Source: Candidatus Thiodiazotropha sp. (ex Monitilora ramsayi) | GTDB taxonomy: Bacteria > Pseudomonadota > Gammaproteobacteria > Chromatiales > Chromatiaceae | NCBI GenBank assembly: GCA_025655575.1 | Contig: JAHXIP010000005.1 | Span: 62,001 to 126,000 of the forward strand | DNA length: 64,000 nucleotides | Direction of reading: 5' to 3' | Shown: piece by piece, positions 18,995 to 26,279 of the stretch | How positions within the stretch are numbered: position 1 is the stretch's first letter | Layout of the letters: every line of letters starts with the position of its first letter | Notes under the pieces: model-generated | Database searches by the model: none | Seen by the model: only the letters and a program-made list of their open reading frames with translations | What the model was told of the DNA's origin: nothing | Made by a program: the position numbers and the translations under genes

Positions 18995-19013
18995 ACTCAG
19001 ATTCAGGGTGAAC

Positions 19014-19031
19014 GAATATCGAGCGATATTC
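19014..19031. promoter_or_regulatory. Palindrome GAATATCG-AG-CGATATTC
   Basis: A perfect 8-bp inverted repeat with a 2-bp centre, 19 bases after the RND stop codon and before the terminator. The half-site ATATCG is the same as in the palindromes before 7675 and 19299. It may be an auxiliary binding site or a transcript hairpin. Confidence 0.4.
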
Positions 19032-19079
19032 AGTTTTCTCTAAGCAATAAATCGTACGAAGAATGATCCCTCCTTTGTT

Positions 19080-19108
19080 AGCCGGAACGCTGTTCCGGCT
19101 ATTTTTTT
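19080..19108 (+). terminator. Rho-independent terminator of the meta-pathway/RND operon
   Basis: The stem AGCCGGAAC/GTTCCGGCT (19080-19088 with 19092-19100) has a three-base loop and is followed by ATTTTTTTG. This is a strong intrinsic terminator and closes the operon that starts at 7675. Confidence 0.9.
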
Positions 19109-19156
19109 GCCGGAAAAAAATTATCGAAATAAACCCGCATGATCATTTGATGAAAT

Positions 19157-19172
19157 AAAATATCGATATTTT
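19157..19172. promoter_or_regulatory. Perfect palindrome AAAATATCGATATTTT
   Basis: A 16-bp perfect palindrome centred about 70-80 bp upstream of the sigma-54-type promoter of the DUF1302 gene. It is the best-formed copy of the TATCGATA motif that also lies in the promoter of the meta-pathway operon. The position would suit an enhancer site; the shared sequence suits the GntR regulator. Which protein binds it is not known. Confidence 0.5.
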
Positions 19173-19236
19173 TACTATATCCTGAACCATTTCGGCCTGT
19201 CTGAAAAATAAGTCATAAAATTCAATGATTTATGAT

Positions 19237-19253
19237 TTGGCACGGCTGCTGCA
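19237..19253 (+). promoter_or_regulatory. Sigma-54-type promoter (TTGGCACG-N4-CTGCA)
   Basis: TTGGCACGGCTGCTGCA has the invariant GG (19239-19240) and GC (19251-19252) separated by exactly ten bases, and it fits the -24/-12 consensus at all but one core base. A transcript starting about 12 bases later would have a short leader carrying the ribosome site at 19284-19293. Confidence 0.7.
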
Positions 19254-19298
19254 TAGATAGGGGTGGTTACTATTTATAAGCATGAGGAGGAGGCTAGG

Positions 19299-21227
19299 AT
19301 GTTCCTAGACATAAAGAAACAACAACCGGGGAGGAAGCGTCCGGTCATTCATGCGGCACTGTTACCCGCCACTTTGGCGGTTATCTTTTGTGGTGATCAG
19401 GCAGCAGCCTACACCTCGGATGATGGCAGTCTGCAACTCAACGGGTTTGTTGAGAACGCTACCTATACTCGCCGTCATGTCGGACTGAGTAAGATGCGCA
19501 ACACAGCGCAGATAGAAGGTTCCAAGGATTACGGGGCACAGGGACCTTTTTCAAATGTCAGTTTCGTCGGTACCTTCCGTGCGACGTATGACGCAGTCTA
19601 CGATCTGAATGACGATGAGTTCGGTAACAAAGCCGGCGGTCCGATCAATATGGAATCGGTTGGTGGTTCCGGTACGAGTCCCTGGGGTGCCTCGAATATC
19701 TCGACCGGTACGCTGGGATTTGGCTTTGATACGACACAGAACCCCAACGAAGGTTTGGTCAATCTTGGTAGTGCACTGCATGAAACAGAGGGTGGGGTTG
19801 GCATGGGTGTGCCGGTTCGCCCCTGTGACAAGGACTCCCGCGGTTGTATCGACGACTACCTCGATTTCGACGAGAATGAACTGAAGTATCCTGAGTTCAA
19901 CGACCGGCTCGACTTCCTGCGTGAGGCCTATCTCGATGCCACCATGCCCACGGAGAGTGGCGCCACCTGGAATTTCCGACTCGGCAGACAGCAGGTTGTA
20001 TGGGGACGCACCGATCTGTTTCGTGTCTTGGATGTCATCAATCCTGTCGACTTCTCACGCCATAACATCTACGACGAACTGGAGGATATCCGTATCCCCA
20101 TGTGGATGGCGACCGGTGAGTATCGCATGGGTGCGACCGAGACTTTTGATGATCTGAATATGCAGTTTGTCTGGAACTTCGACAAGTTCCGTCCGAGTAA
20201 CCTGGGGCAGGGTGGATCTCCCTACGCCATTCTCGATGCAGGCAGCTTCTTCCGCGCTATGAAAAACTGCTGGGATAACGGCTGTTCGGTATCAAACTTT
20301 GCCGGTGGTGCAATTTCCACCGATTTCCCAAAACATGTTATTGGTATCCGGGATGTTCATCTGCCTGACTGGTCGCTCAGCAACTCGCAATTCGGGGTCA
20401 AGATGGAAGGTGATTATCGGGGATTGGGTTTCTCGCTGAATGCATTGACCTACCGTTCACAATTACCTTCCCTGCGTGCCGTGGTGGATACTGCTGACAA
20501 TCCTTTTACTCCAGCCATCGAATCACAGCACTACGATTATCTGATCGCATTCGACATGCATTTTCCACGGGTGAATCTGATTGGTGGCTCGCTGGATTTC
20601 TATGTGGATGACATCAAGTCGGTGTTTCGTGTTGAGACGGCTTATACGCAAGGCGAAGAGTTTGCCAATACGCTTAAGCCAGAACTCTATTCCGAGTCGG
20701 ATGTTTTTCGTTATGTAGTGGGTTGGGATCGTCCCACCTTCATTCCATTCCTGAACGAGCGCCGGGCATTTCTGCTCTCCGCCCAGCTTTTTGGTCAATA
20801 CTTGGTTGATCATGAACGCCAGGATGTGAATGGCATCGAAGCAGGTATTCCGGATTGGGAACTCAACCATATCGGTACCTTTCTCATGAAAGGCTGGTAC
20901 AAGAATGACCGGGTAAGCCCGCAAATCATTCTGGCGCATGACTTCAAAGCACATGCCAGTACCATCGCACCCTCCGTCGACTGGCTCATCAGCGACAATT
21001 TGAGACTCACTGTGGGTGCCAATATCAAGGTGGGTGACGGTGCCCAGAAGTTTGACGACTGTCGCGCGTGTAATCCTTTCCCACCTTTCACCGGAACAGG
21101 AAGCCCGGGTGACCTGGCCCTGCGTAATCTGGCGGGATTCGAACCGCTGGGCAGATTCCGCTCAGGGCCTATCGGCATGGCTCAGGCCGAAGATGAATTT
21201 CAGGTCACACTGCGTTATCGCTTCTAA
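19299..21227 (+). CDS. DUF1302-family outer-membrane protein
   Basis: 642 residues from the ATG at 19299, which follows GAGGAGGAGG (19284-19293). A GTG at 19263 lies at or before the expected transcript start and is rejected. A signal peptide ends near ADQAAAYT-type residues (about 35-40). The mature protein is rich in alternating aromatic strands, has cysteine-containing loops (CDKDSRGC, CWDNGC, CRAC), and ends FQVTLRYRF. A C-terminal Phe is typical of outer-membrane beta-barrels. DUF1302 proteins commonly pair with DUF1329 proteins, as here, and occur near catabolic genes for aromatics, sterols or hydrocarbons. A channel for hydrophobic substrates is plausible but unproven. Confidence 0.82.
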   Translation: MFLDIKKQQPGRKRPVIHAALLPATLAVIFCGDQAAAYTSDDGSLQLNGFVENATYTRRHVGLSKMRNTAQIEGSKDYGAQGPFSNVSFVGTFRATYDAVYDLNDDEFGNKAGGPINMESVGGSGTSPWGASNISTGTLGFGFDTTQNPNEGLVNLGSALHETEGGVGMGVPVRPCDKDSRGCIDDYLDFDENELKYPEFNDRLDFLREAYLDATMPTESGATWNFRLGRQQVVWGRTDLFRVLDVINPVDFSRHNIYDELEDIRIPMWMATGEYRMGATETFDDLNMQFVWNFDKFRPSNLGQGGSPYAILDAGSFFRAMKNCWDNGCSVSNFAGGAISTDFPKHVIGIRDVHLPDWSLSNSQFGVKMEGDYRGLGFSLNALTYRSQLPSLRAVVDTADNPFTPAIESQHYDYLIAFDMHFPRVNLIGGSLDFYVDDIKSVFRVETAYTQGEEFANTLKPELYSESDVFRYVVGWDRPTFIPFLNERRAFLLSAQLFGQYLVDHERQDVNGIEAGIPDWELNHIGTFLMKGWYKNDRVSPQIILAHDFKAHASTIAPSVDWLISDNLRLTVGANIKVGDGAQKFDDCRACNPFPPFTGTGSPGDLALRNLAGFEPLGRFRSGPIGMAQAEDEFQVTLRYRF

Positions 21228-21250
21228 GTATTCAAATGGAGGATTTTACA

Positions 21251-22561
21251 ATGCGTTTGCTTAATACAACGCTGGTGGCAGGTCTTTTAATTGCCGCTAC
21301 GCTACCCGCTCATTCTGCGACAAATGAGGATGTGGACAACAGCTTCTATCCTTACAGCAAAGGTGTGCCAACCCATGAAGGTGTGAAAGCCGGGTTGGTC
21401 ATCGATCAATCGAACGTGGAAAAATACAAGGATGTCATCGATCCTGCCATGTTCGAGTTCATCAGTCAGGGTTGGACAAAAATCACCGTGGGTGAGACCA
21501 CGTCTTTTGATTTGCATCCCAACTATGTACAGGCGACAAGAGATGGTCTGGGCAAAGTGAAGTTGGGTGAAAAGTCGGGAGAGATCGAGGGTTTTGTGGC
21601 AGGTCGACCTTTTCCTGAAGAACCATCAATGGACGACCCGCGCGCCGGTGAAAAGTTGGCCTGGAACTATAAGTATGGTTATAACTGGGGTGACAACGCC
21701 GCCATCTATCCGTTTTACTGGAAGTATAAGGATATGAATTCCGGCAAGCTGGAGCGGACAATCAAGTTCAATTTCCATTTCCTCAATTTCAAGCATCGTG
21801 TCAATCAGGAGCCGCTGCCTGAAATCACTCCGAATCCGGCCGGACTCTTCCGGGCGATCTATGTGCAGGCATTGGAGCCTTTTGACGTTAAAGATACCCA
21901 GTTGTTGATCCATCGTTACGAGAATGATCTCAAGCGTGACAATGCCTGGCTCTATCTCGGCTTTCAGCGCCGTGTACGCCGTCTGGCATCGGGGCAGGTG
22001 ACGGATGCCTTTCTGGGTTCCGATGTCATGATCGAGGATTTCGAAGGGTATAACGGCCGTATCAATGATATGGAGTGGACCTTCAAAGGGGCCAGGAACA
22101 TCCTGGTGCCGTTCTATCATCACAATGATCTAACGCTTTCCGAAGAGCATAAAGAGAAGGACGGATATCAGTTTGTTGAGATGGGGGATAAGGGTAACTG
22201 TTTTCCTCAGATCACCTGGCAGCTACGCAAGGTTTTTGAGCTGGAAAACAAACCGAAAGATGCCAATCATCCGATTAGCAAGCGCGTCCACTATATCGAT
22301 GCCCAGACCTTCACCATTCCCCGTACGTTGACCTATGATCGTAAGGGGGATTTGTGGAAGAGCTGGCAGATTGGTCAGGCACATCCCGATCACCACCTGC
22401 CGAAGAATAAAGGTACCGGTGTGGCGGTGGATGATTCATTCACCATGATCGATGTGCAAGCCATGCATTGCACTACGGGACAGTTCAAAGGACAGGTTGA
22501 TCCGTCACTGAATCCGTCGAATAAATTTACCGTACAAAATCTCAGAGCTTCCGGTCGTTGA
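21251..22561 (+). CDS. DUF1329-family periplasmic protein
   Basis: 436 residues starting at the ATG at 21251, preceded by GGAGG (21238-21242). A clear signal peptide (MRLLNTTLVAGLLIAATLPAHSA) is present. The body shows typical DUF1329 features: the segment AWNYKYGYNWGDNA, a YENDLKRDNAWLYLGFQRRVRR strand-rich region, and KRVHYIDAQTFTIPRTLTYDRKGDLWKSW. The family is related in fold to the LolA/LolB lipoprotein carriers, which suggests carriage of a hydrophobic molecule across the periplasm. It follows the DUF1302 gene by 23 bp and shares its promoter and the terminator at 22574. Its molecular function is undetermined. Confidence 0.82.
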   Translation: MRLLNTTLVAGLLIAATLPAHSATNEDVDNSFYPYSKGVPTHEGVKAGLVIDQSNVEKYKDVIDPAMFEFISQGWTKITVGETTSFDLHPNYVQATRDGLGKVKLGEKSGEIEGFVAGRPFPEEPSMDDPRAGEKLAWNYKYGYNWGDNAAIYPFYWKYKDMNSGKLERTIKFNFHFLNFKHRVNQEPLPEITPNPAGLFRAIYVQALEPFDVKDTQLLIHRYENDLKRDNAWLYLGFQRRVRRLASGQVTDAFLGSDVMIEDFEGYNGRINDMEWTFKGARNILVPFYHHNDLTLSEEHKEKDGYQFVEMGDKGNCFPQITWQLRKVFELENKPKDANHPISKRVHYIDAQTFTIPRTLTYDRKGDLWKSWQIGQAHPDHHLPKNKGTGVAVDDSFTMIDVQAMHCTTGQFKGQVDPSLNPSNKFTVQNLRASGR

Positions 22562-22573
22562 TACCGTGCCCTC

Positions 22574-22606
22574 GTCTGGCGGCAGTCTGCCGCCAGACAT
22601 TTTTTG
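22574..22606 (+). terminator. Rho-independent terminator after DUF1329
   Basis: The stem GTCTGGCGGCA/TGCCGCCAGAC (22574-22584 with 22588-22598) has a three-base loop and is followed by ATTTTTTG. It closes the two-gene DUF1302-DUF1329 unit. Confidence 0.9.
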
Positions 22607-22706
22607 GGAGTTTTGGAAAACGCCTACTAAACTGAAATACCATACCGGTATTTGTGCTTTCCCAAACTTCTAACGCTTGTGTTTCAGACACGCAAGGAAT
22701 CTATCG

Positions 22707-23300
22707 ATGGTTGAGCCGGCCGACGTCTACGTCTATTTTAATTTCCGCAGCCCCTACTGTTACCTTGCCACAAAAACGATGTGGCAGATATTCGATGATT
22801 ATCACACCTGTTTAGTCTGGCGTCCGCTGGGTGGTTGGGACGGAAGATCGCCACCGGAAGTCGCTCTCAAGAAACTGCCAATTGCCAGACAGGACATGGC
22901 GCGCTTTGCACGTCGTCTGGGTATTCCCGTTAATCCACCGCCAAAAACCACAGACCCCACTTTTGCAGGCGCCGGTTCCCTGTTGGCAGAAGAGAAAGGT
23001 GTACTACGTCCCTATATTGTCGAGGTGATGCGCAGGGAGTGGGCGGAAGGCGCGGACATCGGTCAGCTTGATGTTTTATTGGATGTGGGTGAGCGGGTTG
23101 GTCTGGATCGAGATGAACTGGCAGCTGCTGCCAACGATCAGGCGCGACAGGCTCAGCTGGAGACCAACTGGCGAGAGGCCGATGAAAAAGGTGCGATTGG
23201 CGTGCCGACATTTGTTATCGGTGAAGAGATATTCTGGGGTCAGGACCGCATCGATTTTGTTTTGGAGCATCTGCAGGCGCTGAGACTTTCCCGCCTATGA
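22707..23300 (+). CDS. 2-hydroxychromene-2-carboxylate isomerase-like (DsbA/kappa-GST fold)
   Basis: A 197-residue thioredoxin-fold protein. The N-terminal FNFRSPYCYLA corresponds to the active-site segment of HCCA isomerases (usually SPYSYLA or SPWSYL). GVPTFVIGEEIFWGQDRIDFV is the characteristic C-terminal cis-Pro region. The family includes NahD of naphthalene degradation, which isomerises 2-hydroxychromene-2-carboxylate using glutathione. Many members act on other substrates, so the reaction is not certain. The ATG at 22707 has AAGGA upstream; a TTG 30 bases earlier is less likely. It overlaps the GST gene by four bases, which fits glutathione-dependent chemistry. Confidence 0.75.
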   Translation: MVEPADVYVYFNFRSPYCYLATKTMWQIFDDYHTCLVWRPLGGWDGRSPPEVALKKLPIARQDMARFARRLGIPVNPPPKTTDPTFAGAGSLLAEEKGVLRPYIVEVMRREWAEGADIGQLDVLLDVGERVGLDRDELAAAANDQARQAQLETNWREADEKGAIGVPTFVIGEEIFWGQDRIDFVLEHLQALRLSRL

Positions 23301-23929
23301 CTTTACCCGCCATACTCTACGACAAAGCGGAGTGCCCATTCTGCTGGCGTGTGCGTATGGCATTGCATCGTTGTCAGGTTGTGTATGAAAAGCGCGACTT
23401 TGAAGCCCATGAGCTGGAGTGGACTCGACTGACACCTGGCGGCACAGTACCTGTGCTACGTCTGCATGGCTTGGTCATGCATGATTCGTCTGTCATGCTG
23501 GAATATCTCAACGATGCCTTTGGTGCACTTTGGCCGTTGTCACCGGAGAAGCGAGCCCAAGCCCGTACTAGCGCAATCTATGCCGATACCTCGGTGGGGA
23601 GGCCAGTCAGGGATTTGGTCTTTCAGCGACGGGATCGAAAGCCTGCCGAGTGGGATGAAGCGGTGATTGCGAACGCCATGCAGCAATGGCATGAGGCCAT
23701 GCCCTATCTCGATAACGCTTTAGGGGATAGGGATTTTTTTATCGAAGGCGTGGGTATTACAGATTTTATTCTGGCAAGTCGCTTCGGGTTGGCCCTGGCT
23801 TACGGTATGCCTTCTCCCCGATCCCCCAGGTTAGGTGAGTGGTTTGAGCGTATGGCTGGCCGTCCGGAGTTCACGGATACTGCACCTGAAATGGTCATAC
23901 AGAAACTAGATCGAGGCTGGTTGTCATGA
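23297..23929 (+). CDS. Glutathione S-transferase family protein
   Basis: 210 residues with a thioredoxin-like N-terminal domain (CPFCWRVRMAL, residues about 13-23; TVPVL cis-Pro; DSSVMLEYL glutathione-binding region) and an all-helical C-terminal domain. The CPFC pair is reminiscent of omega and lambda or glutaredoxin-like transferases that reduce or deglutathionylate. It is coupled by ATGA overlaps to the isomerase-like gene before it and the ABM gene after it, so the three probably form one operon for handling an aromatic or electrophilic intermediate. The substrate is unknown. Confidence 0.8.
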   Translation: MTLPAILYDKAECPFCWRVRMALHRCQVVYEKRDFEAHELEWTRLTPGGTVPVLRLHGLVMHDSSVMLEYLNDAFGALWPLSPEKRAQARTSAIYADTSVGRPVRDLVFQRRDRKPAEWDEAVIANAMQQWHEAMPYLDNALGDRDFFIEGVGITDFILASRFGLALAYGMPSPRSPRLGEWFERMAGRPEFTDTAPEMVIQKLDRGWLS

Positions 23930-24504
23930 ATGAAACAGCGCAGACATCCGATTCGACGAATGTCGAAGGCGATCCCCCGGTCACCGTCCTGGTTACCCGC
24001 AAGCCTAAACCAGGTAAAGAGGCTGAGTTCGAAGACTATATTACTGGTATCACCCAGGCTGCCATGCAGCATCCGGGACATATGGGTACCAATATCTTCC
24101 GACCGACAAAACCCGACGGTGCCTATCGGATCGTTTTTAAATTCGATCGCCGCAGTCATCTCGAACAATGGGAGCGTTCTGCGGAGCGAGCCGAGTGGCG
24201 AGAGATCGCGGAAAGTGTCAGTCAACCGAGGGAAATACAGACCATCACTGGACTCGAGGCCTGGTTTACCCTGCCGGATTGCGCCATCAACGTGCATCCG
24301 CCGAAGTATAAAATGGCCTTTCTTGTCTGGTTGGGTGTTTTTAGTCTGGTCACGCTACTGAGTTATCTCATCGGGCCGTTGATGAGTGAATGGCCCTTAG
24401 TGGCTCGTGCCTTTATATTGACAGTGATTGTCGTACCCACATTGACCTATTTTATCCTCCCCCTTCTCACAAGAATTTTTTCAGGTTGGCTCTATCCTAA
24501 ATAG
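23926..24504 (+). CDS. ABM-domain protein with C-terminal membrane helices
   Basis: 192 residues. Residues about 18-110 match the antibiotic-biosynthesis-monooxygenase-like fold (VTVLVTRKPKPGKEAEFEDY; HPGHMGTNIFRP; FKFDRRSHLEQWERS). The rest carries two hydrophobic helices (about 128-148 and 158-180). The ABM fold binds small polyketide-like or quinone-like molecules and works without cofactors. The added membrane part occurs in a conserved subgroup and would hold the domain at the inner membrane. It is the last gene of the isomerase/GST set. Quinone or hydroxy-aromatic chemistry at the membrane is only a suggestion. Confidence 0.72.
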   Translation: MNETAQTSDSTNVEGDPPVTVLVTRKPKPGKEAEFEDYITGITQAAMQHPGHMGTNIFRPTKPDGAYRIVFKFDRRSHLEQWERSAERAEWREIAESVSQPREIQTITGLEAWFTLPDCAINVHPPKYKMAFLVWLGVFSLVTLLSYLIGPLMSEWPLVARAFILTVIVVPTLTYFILPLLTRIFSGWLYPK

Positions 24505-24728
24505 TATTCAGCACTGCCCCTGCCATTAACAAAATGAGTAACCGGTACTCAAGCCAGGAATAATTTTCTTTTGTTTGCAATTTCAGGCGCTTCCTGTTGT
24601 CTGCTCAATCTCCAAAATATTGACCGAGACATCTCATGGACGCATTATGGACGGATGTTTCCAGTCGTTCCGGGTCAACGATCATGCCTGGCACCATCCG
24701 GCGGCGAATTTCACGGAGATTGAGAAGA

Positions 24729-26120
24729 ATGAAGAATGCACAGGGTTTTATCTTTCTGGTCTTGCTGACCACGCTGGTTACGGGCTGCACAACCGCACCG
24801 ATGCTCTCCGAACGCCAAGTCATTACAGAATATGATGAGGTTGCCGCGCTCAACTCCCGCTTGAAGGATGATAAATCCAATGGACTCTATGATCTGGCCC
24901 CAAGCGGCTTTGCGGCTGCGGAGGCTAAGTTGACTGAGGCGATTTCTCTGGGCCGTACCAAGCGAGACGATAGGGTCATCGCGCTGGTGAAGGAGGCGAA
25001 TCAGATCGTCGACAAGGCTGAATCTGATGCCGCCACAACGAAAAATCTCATGAGAGAAGTCCTGGATGCGAGAGAGATGGCGATTGCCGCCGGTGCCGAT
25101 ACCTTGTATCAGGAGCAGTTCGGTGTGCTGGACAATAAGCTGCGCAAGGCGGCGCAAAAAGTTGAGGATGGCGATCAGGAGGGTGCAAAAAAATGGCGTC
25201 CTGAGATGATACAGGGCTACGCGGAAGTGGAGTTGGAAGCGCTCAAGCAGGATGCCACGGAACAGGCGCACCGGGATATCACCGATGCTGTGCAGAAGGA
25301 AGCTGATGACTTCGCACCCAAGACACTCAAGCTGGCTCGAGAGGAGCTTGCACTTGCCGTGGCTGTGCTTGAAACCAACCGCACACAGCGGCAGAAGGCT
25401 CGCGGTCACGCCAAACGCTCCAGCGAGCTGGCCATGCAGAGTGTAGAGATCACCGACATGATCAAGGATTTTGAACGTCGTGATTTCAGCATGGAGGAGA
25501 TTGTGCTCTGGTATCAGAAGCAACTGAGCCTGATCAATGAGCCATCGGGTGAAGTGCTGCCGCTATATTTACCCAATCACGAAGTAGTCGTTACCCTGCG
25601 TGATAAACTGGCTACCTATGCCGAGATGCAACAGTCTGAAATGGCGACTCGCATGGATCTGCAAAGCCGTCTTGAGGCCGTTGAAAGGGAAAATCGTGAG
25701 GCACAGGCGCGCTATGCCAAGATTCAGAATCTCTTTGGTCCGTCCGAGGCCAATGTCTATCGGCAGGGTCACAATGTGCTGCTTGAGCTGCATGCCTTCA
25801 ATTTCCCCAGCGGACAGAGTGAGATTCAATCGGAAAACTTTGCTTTGCTGGACAAAATTGTGACGGCTATCCACTCCTTTCCCAACCCCAGCGTGGTGGT
25901 TTCCGGGCATACCGATTCGGTGGGTGGCTTCAGCGTCAATCAAAATCTATCGCAACGGCGGGCCGAGACAGTGGCTTCCTTTCTCGAGAAGGTGGGCGGC
26001 TTTGACAAGACTCGTCTTACCGCCATCGGTTACGGAGAGTCACGTCCGGTTGCCAGCAATGAGACGGCCGTCGGTCGGAACACCAATCGCCGCATCGAAG
26101 TGCTCATTATCAACGAGTGA
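24729..26120 (+). CDS. DUF4398 / OmpA-family lipoprotein
   Basis: 463 residues beginning MKNAQGFIFLVLLTTLVTGC, a lipoprotein signal with Cys 20. A DUF4398-like helical region with Ala/Lys repeats follows (about 30-150), then a long helical or coiled-coil part to about 340. The C-terminal OmpA peptidoglycan-binding domain has FPSGQSEI, SGHTDSVGGFSVNQNLSQRRAETV and GYGESRPVASN...NRRIEV. It probably tethers the outer membrane to the cell wall. The start is fixed by the signal peptide and by GGAG at 24715-24718. It stands alone, about 220 bp after the ABM gene. Confidence 0.83.
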   Translation: MKNAQGFIFLVLLTTLVTGCTTAPMLSERQVITEYDEVAALNSRLKDDKSNGLYDLAPSGFAAAEAKLTEAISLGRTKRDDRVIALVKEANQIVDKAESDAATTKNLMREVLDAREMAIAAGADTLYQEQFGVLDNKLRKAAQKVEDGDQEGAKKWRPEMIQGYAEVELEALKQDATEQAHRDITDAVQKEADDFAPKTLKLAREELALAVAVLETNRTQRQKARGHAKRSSELAMQSVEITDMIKDFERRDFSMEEIVLWYQKQLSLINEPSGEVLPLYLPNHEVVVTLRDKLATYAEMQQSEMATRMDLQSRLEAVERENREAQARYAKIQNLFGPSEANVYRQGHNVLLELHAFNFPSGQSEIQSENFALLDKIVTAIHSFPNPSVVVSGHTDSVGGFSVNQNLSQRRAETVASFLEKVGGFDKTRLTAIGYGESRPVASNETAVGRNTNRRIEVLIINE

Positions 26121-26148
26121 TGTCAGTTGACTATCGACTGAGCGATGG

Positions 26149-26170
26149 TCTGGCCCCAGCCAGATTTCTA
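26149..26170 (+). terminator. Weak intrinsic terminator candidate
   Basis: The stem TCTGGC/GCCAGA (26149-26154 with 26159-26164) is followed by TTTCTAC. A second imperfect hairpin, TCAGTTGA/TCGACTGA, lies just before it (26122-26140). The T-tract is short, so the call is tentative. Confidence 0.4.
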
Positions 26171-26279
26171 CTCCTGCAGCTTTTCTCTTGTTTCTTGGGT
26201 ATGGCTTGATCCCGGACAAGCGATAATTTTTCAGCCTGTCCTATGATTAGTCTCAAATGAAAAGAAACCTGAGACAAGC

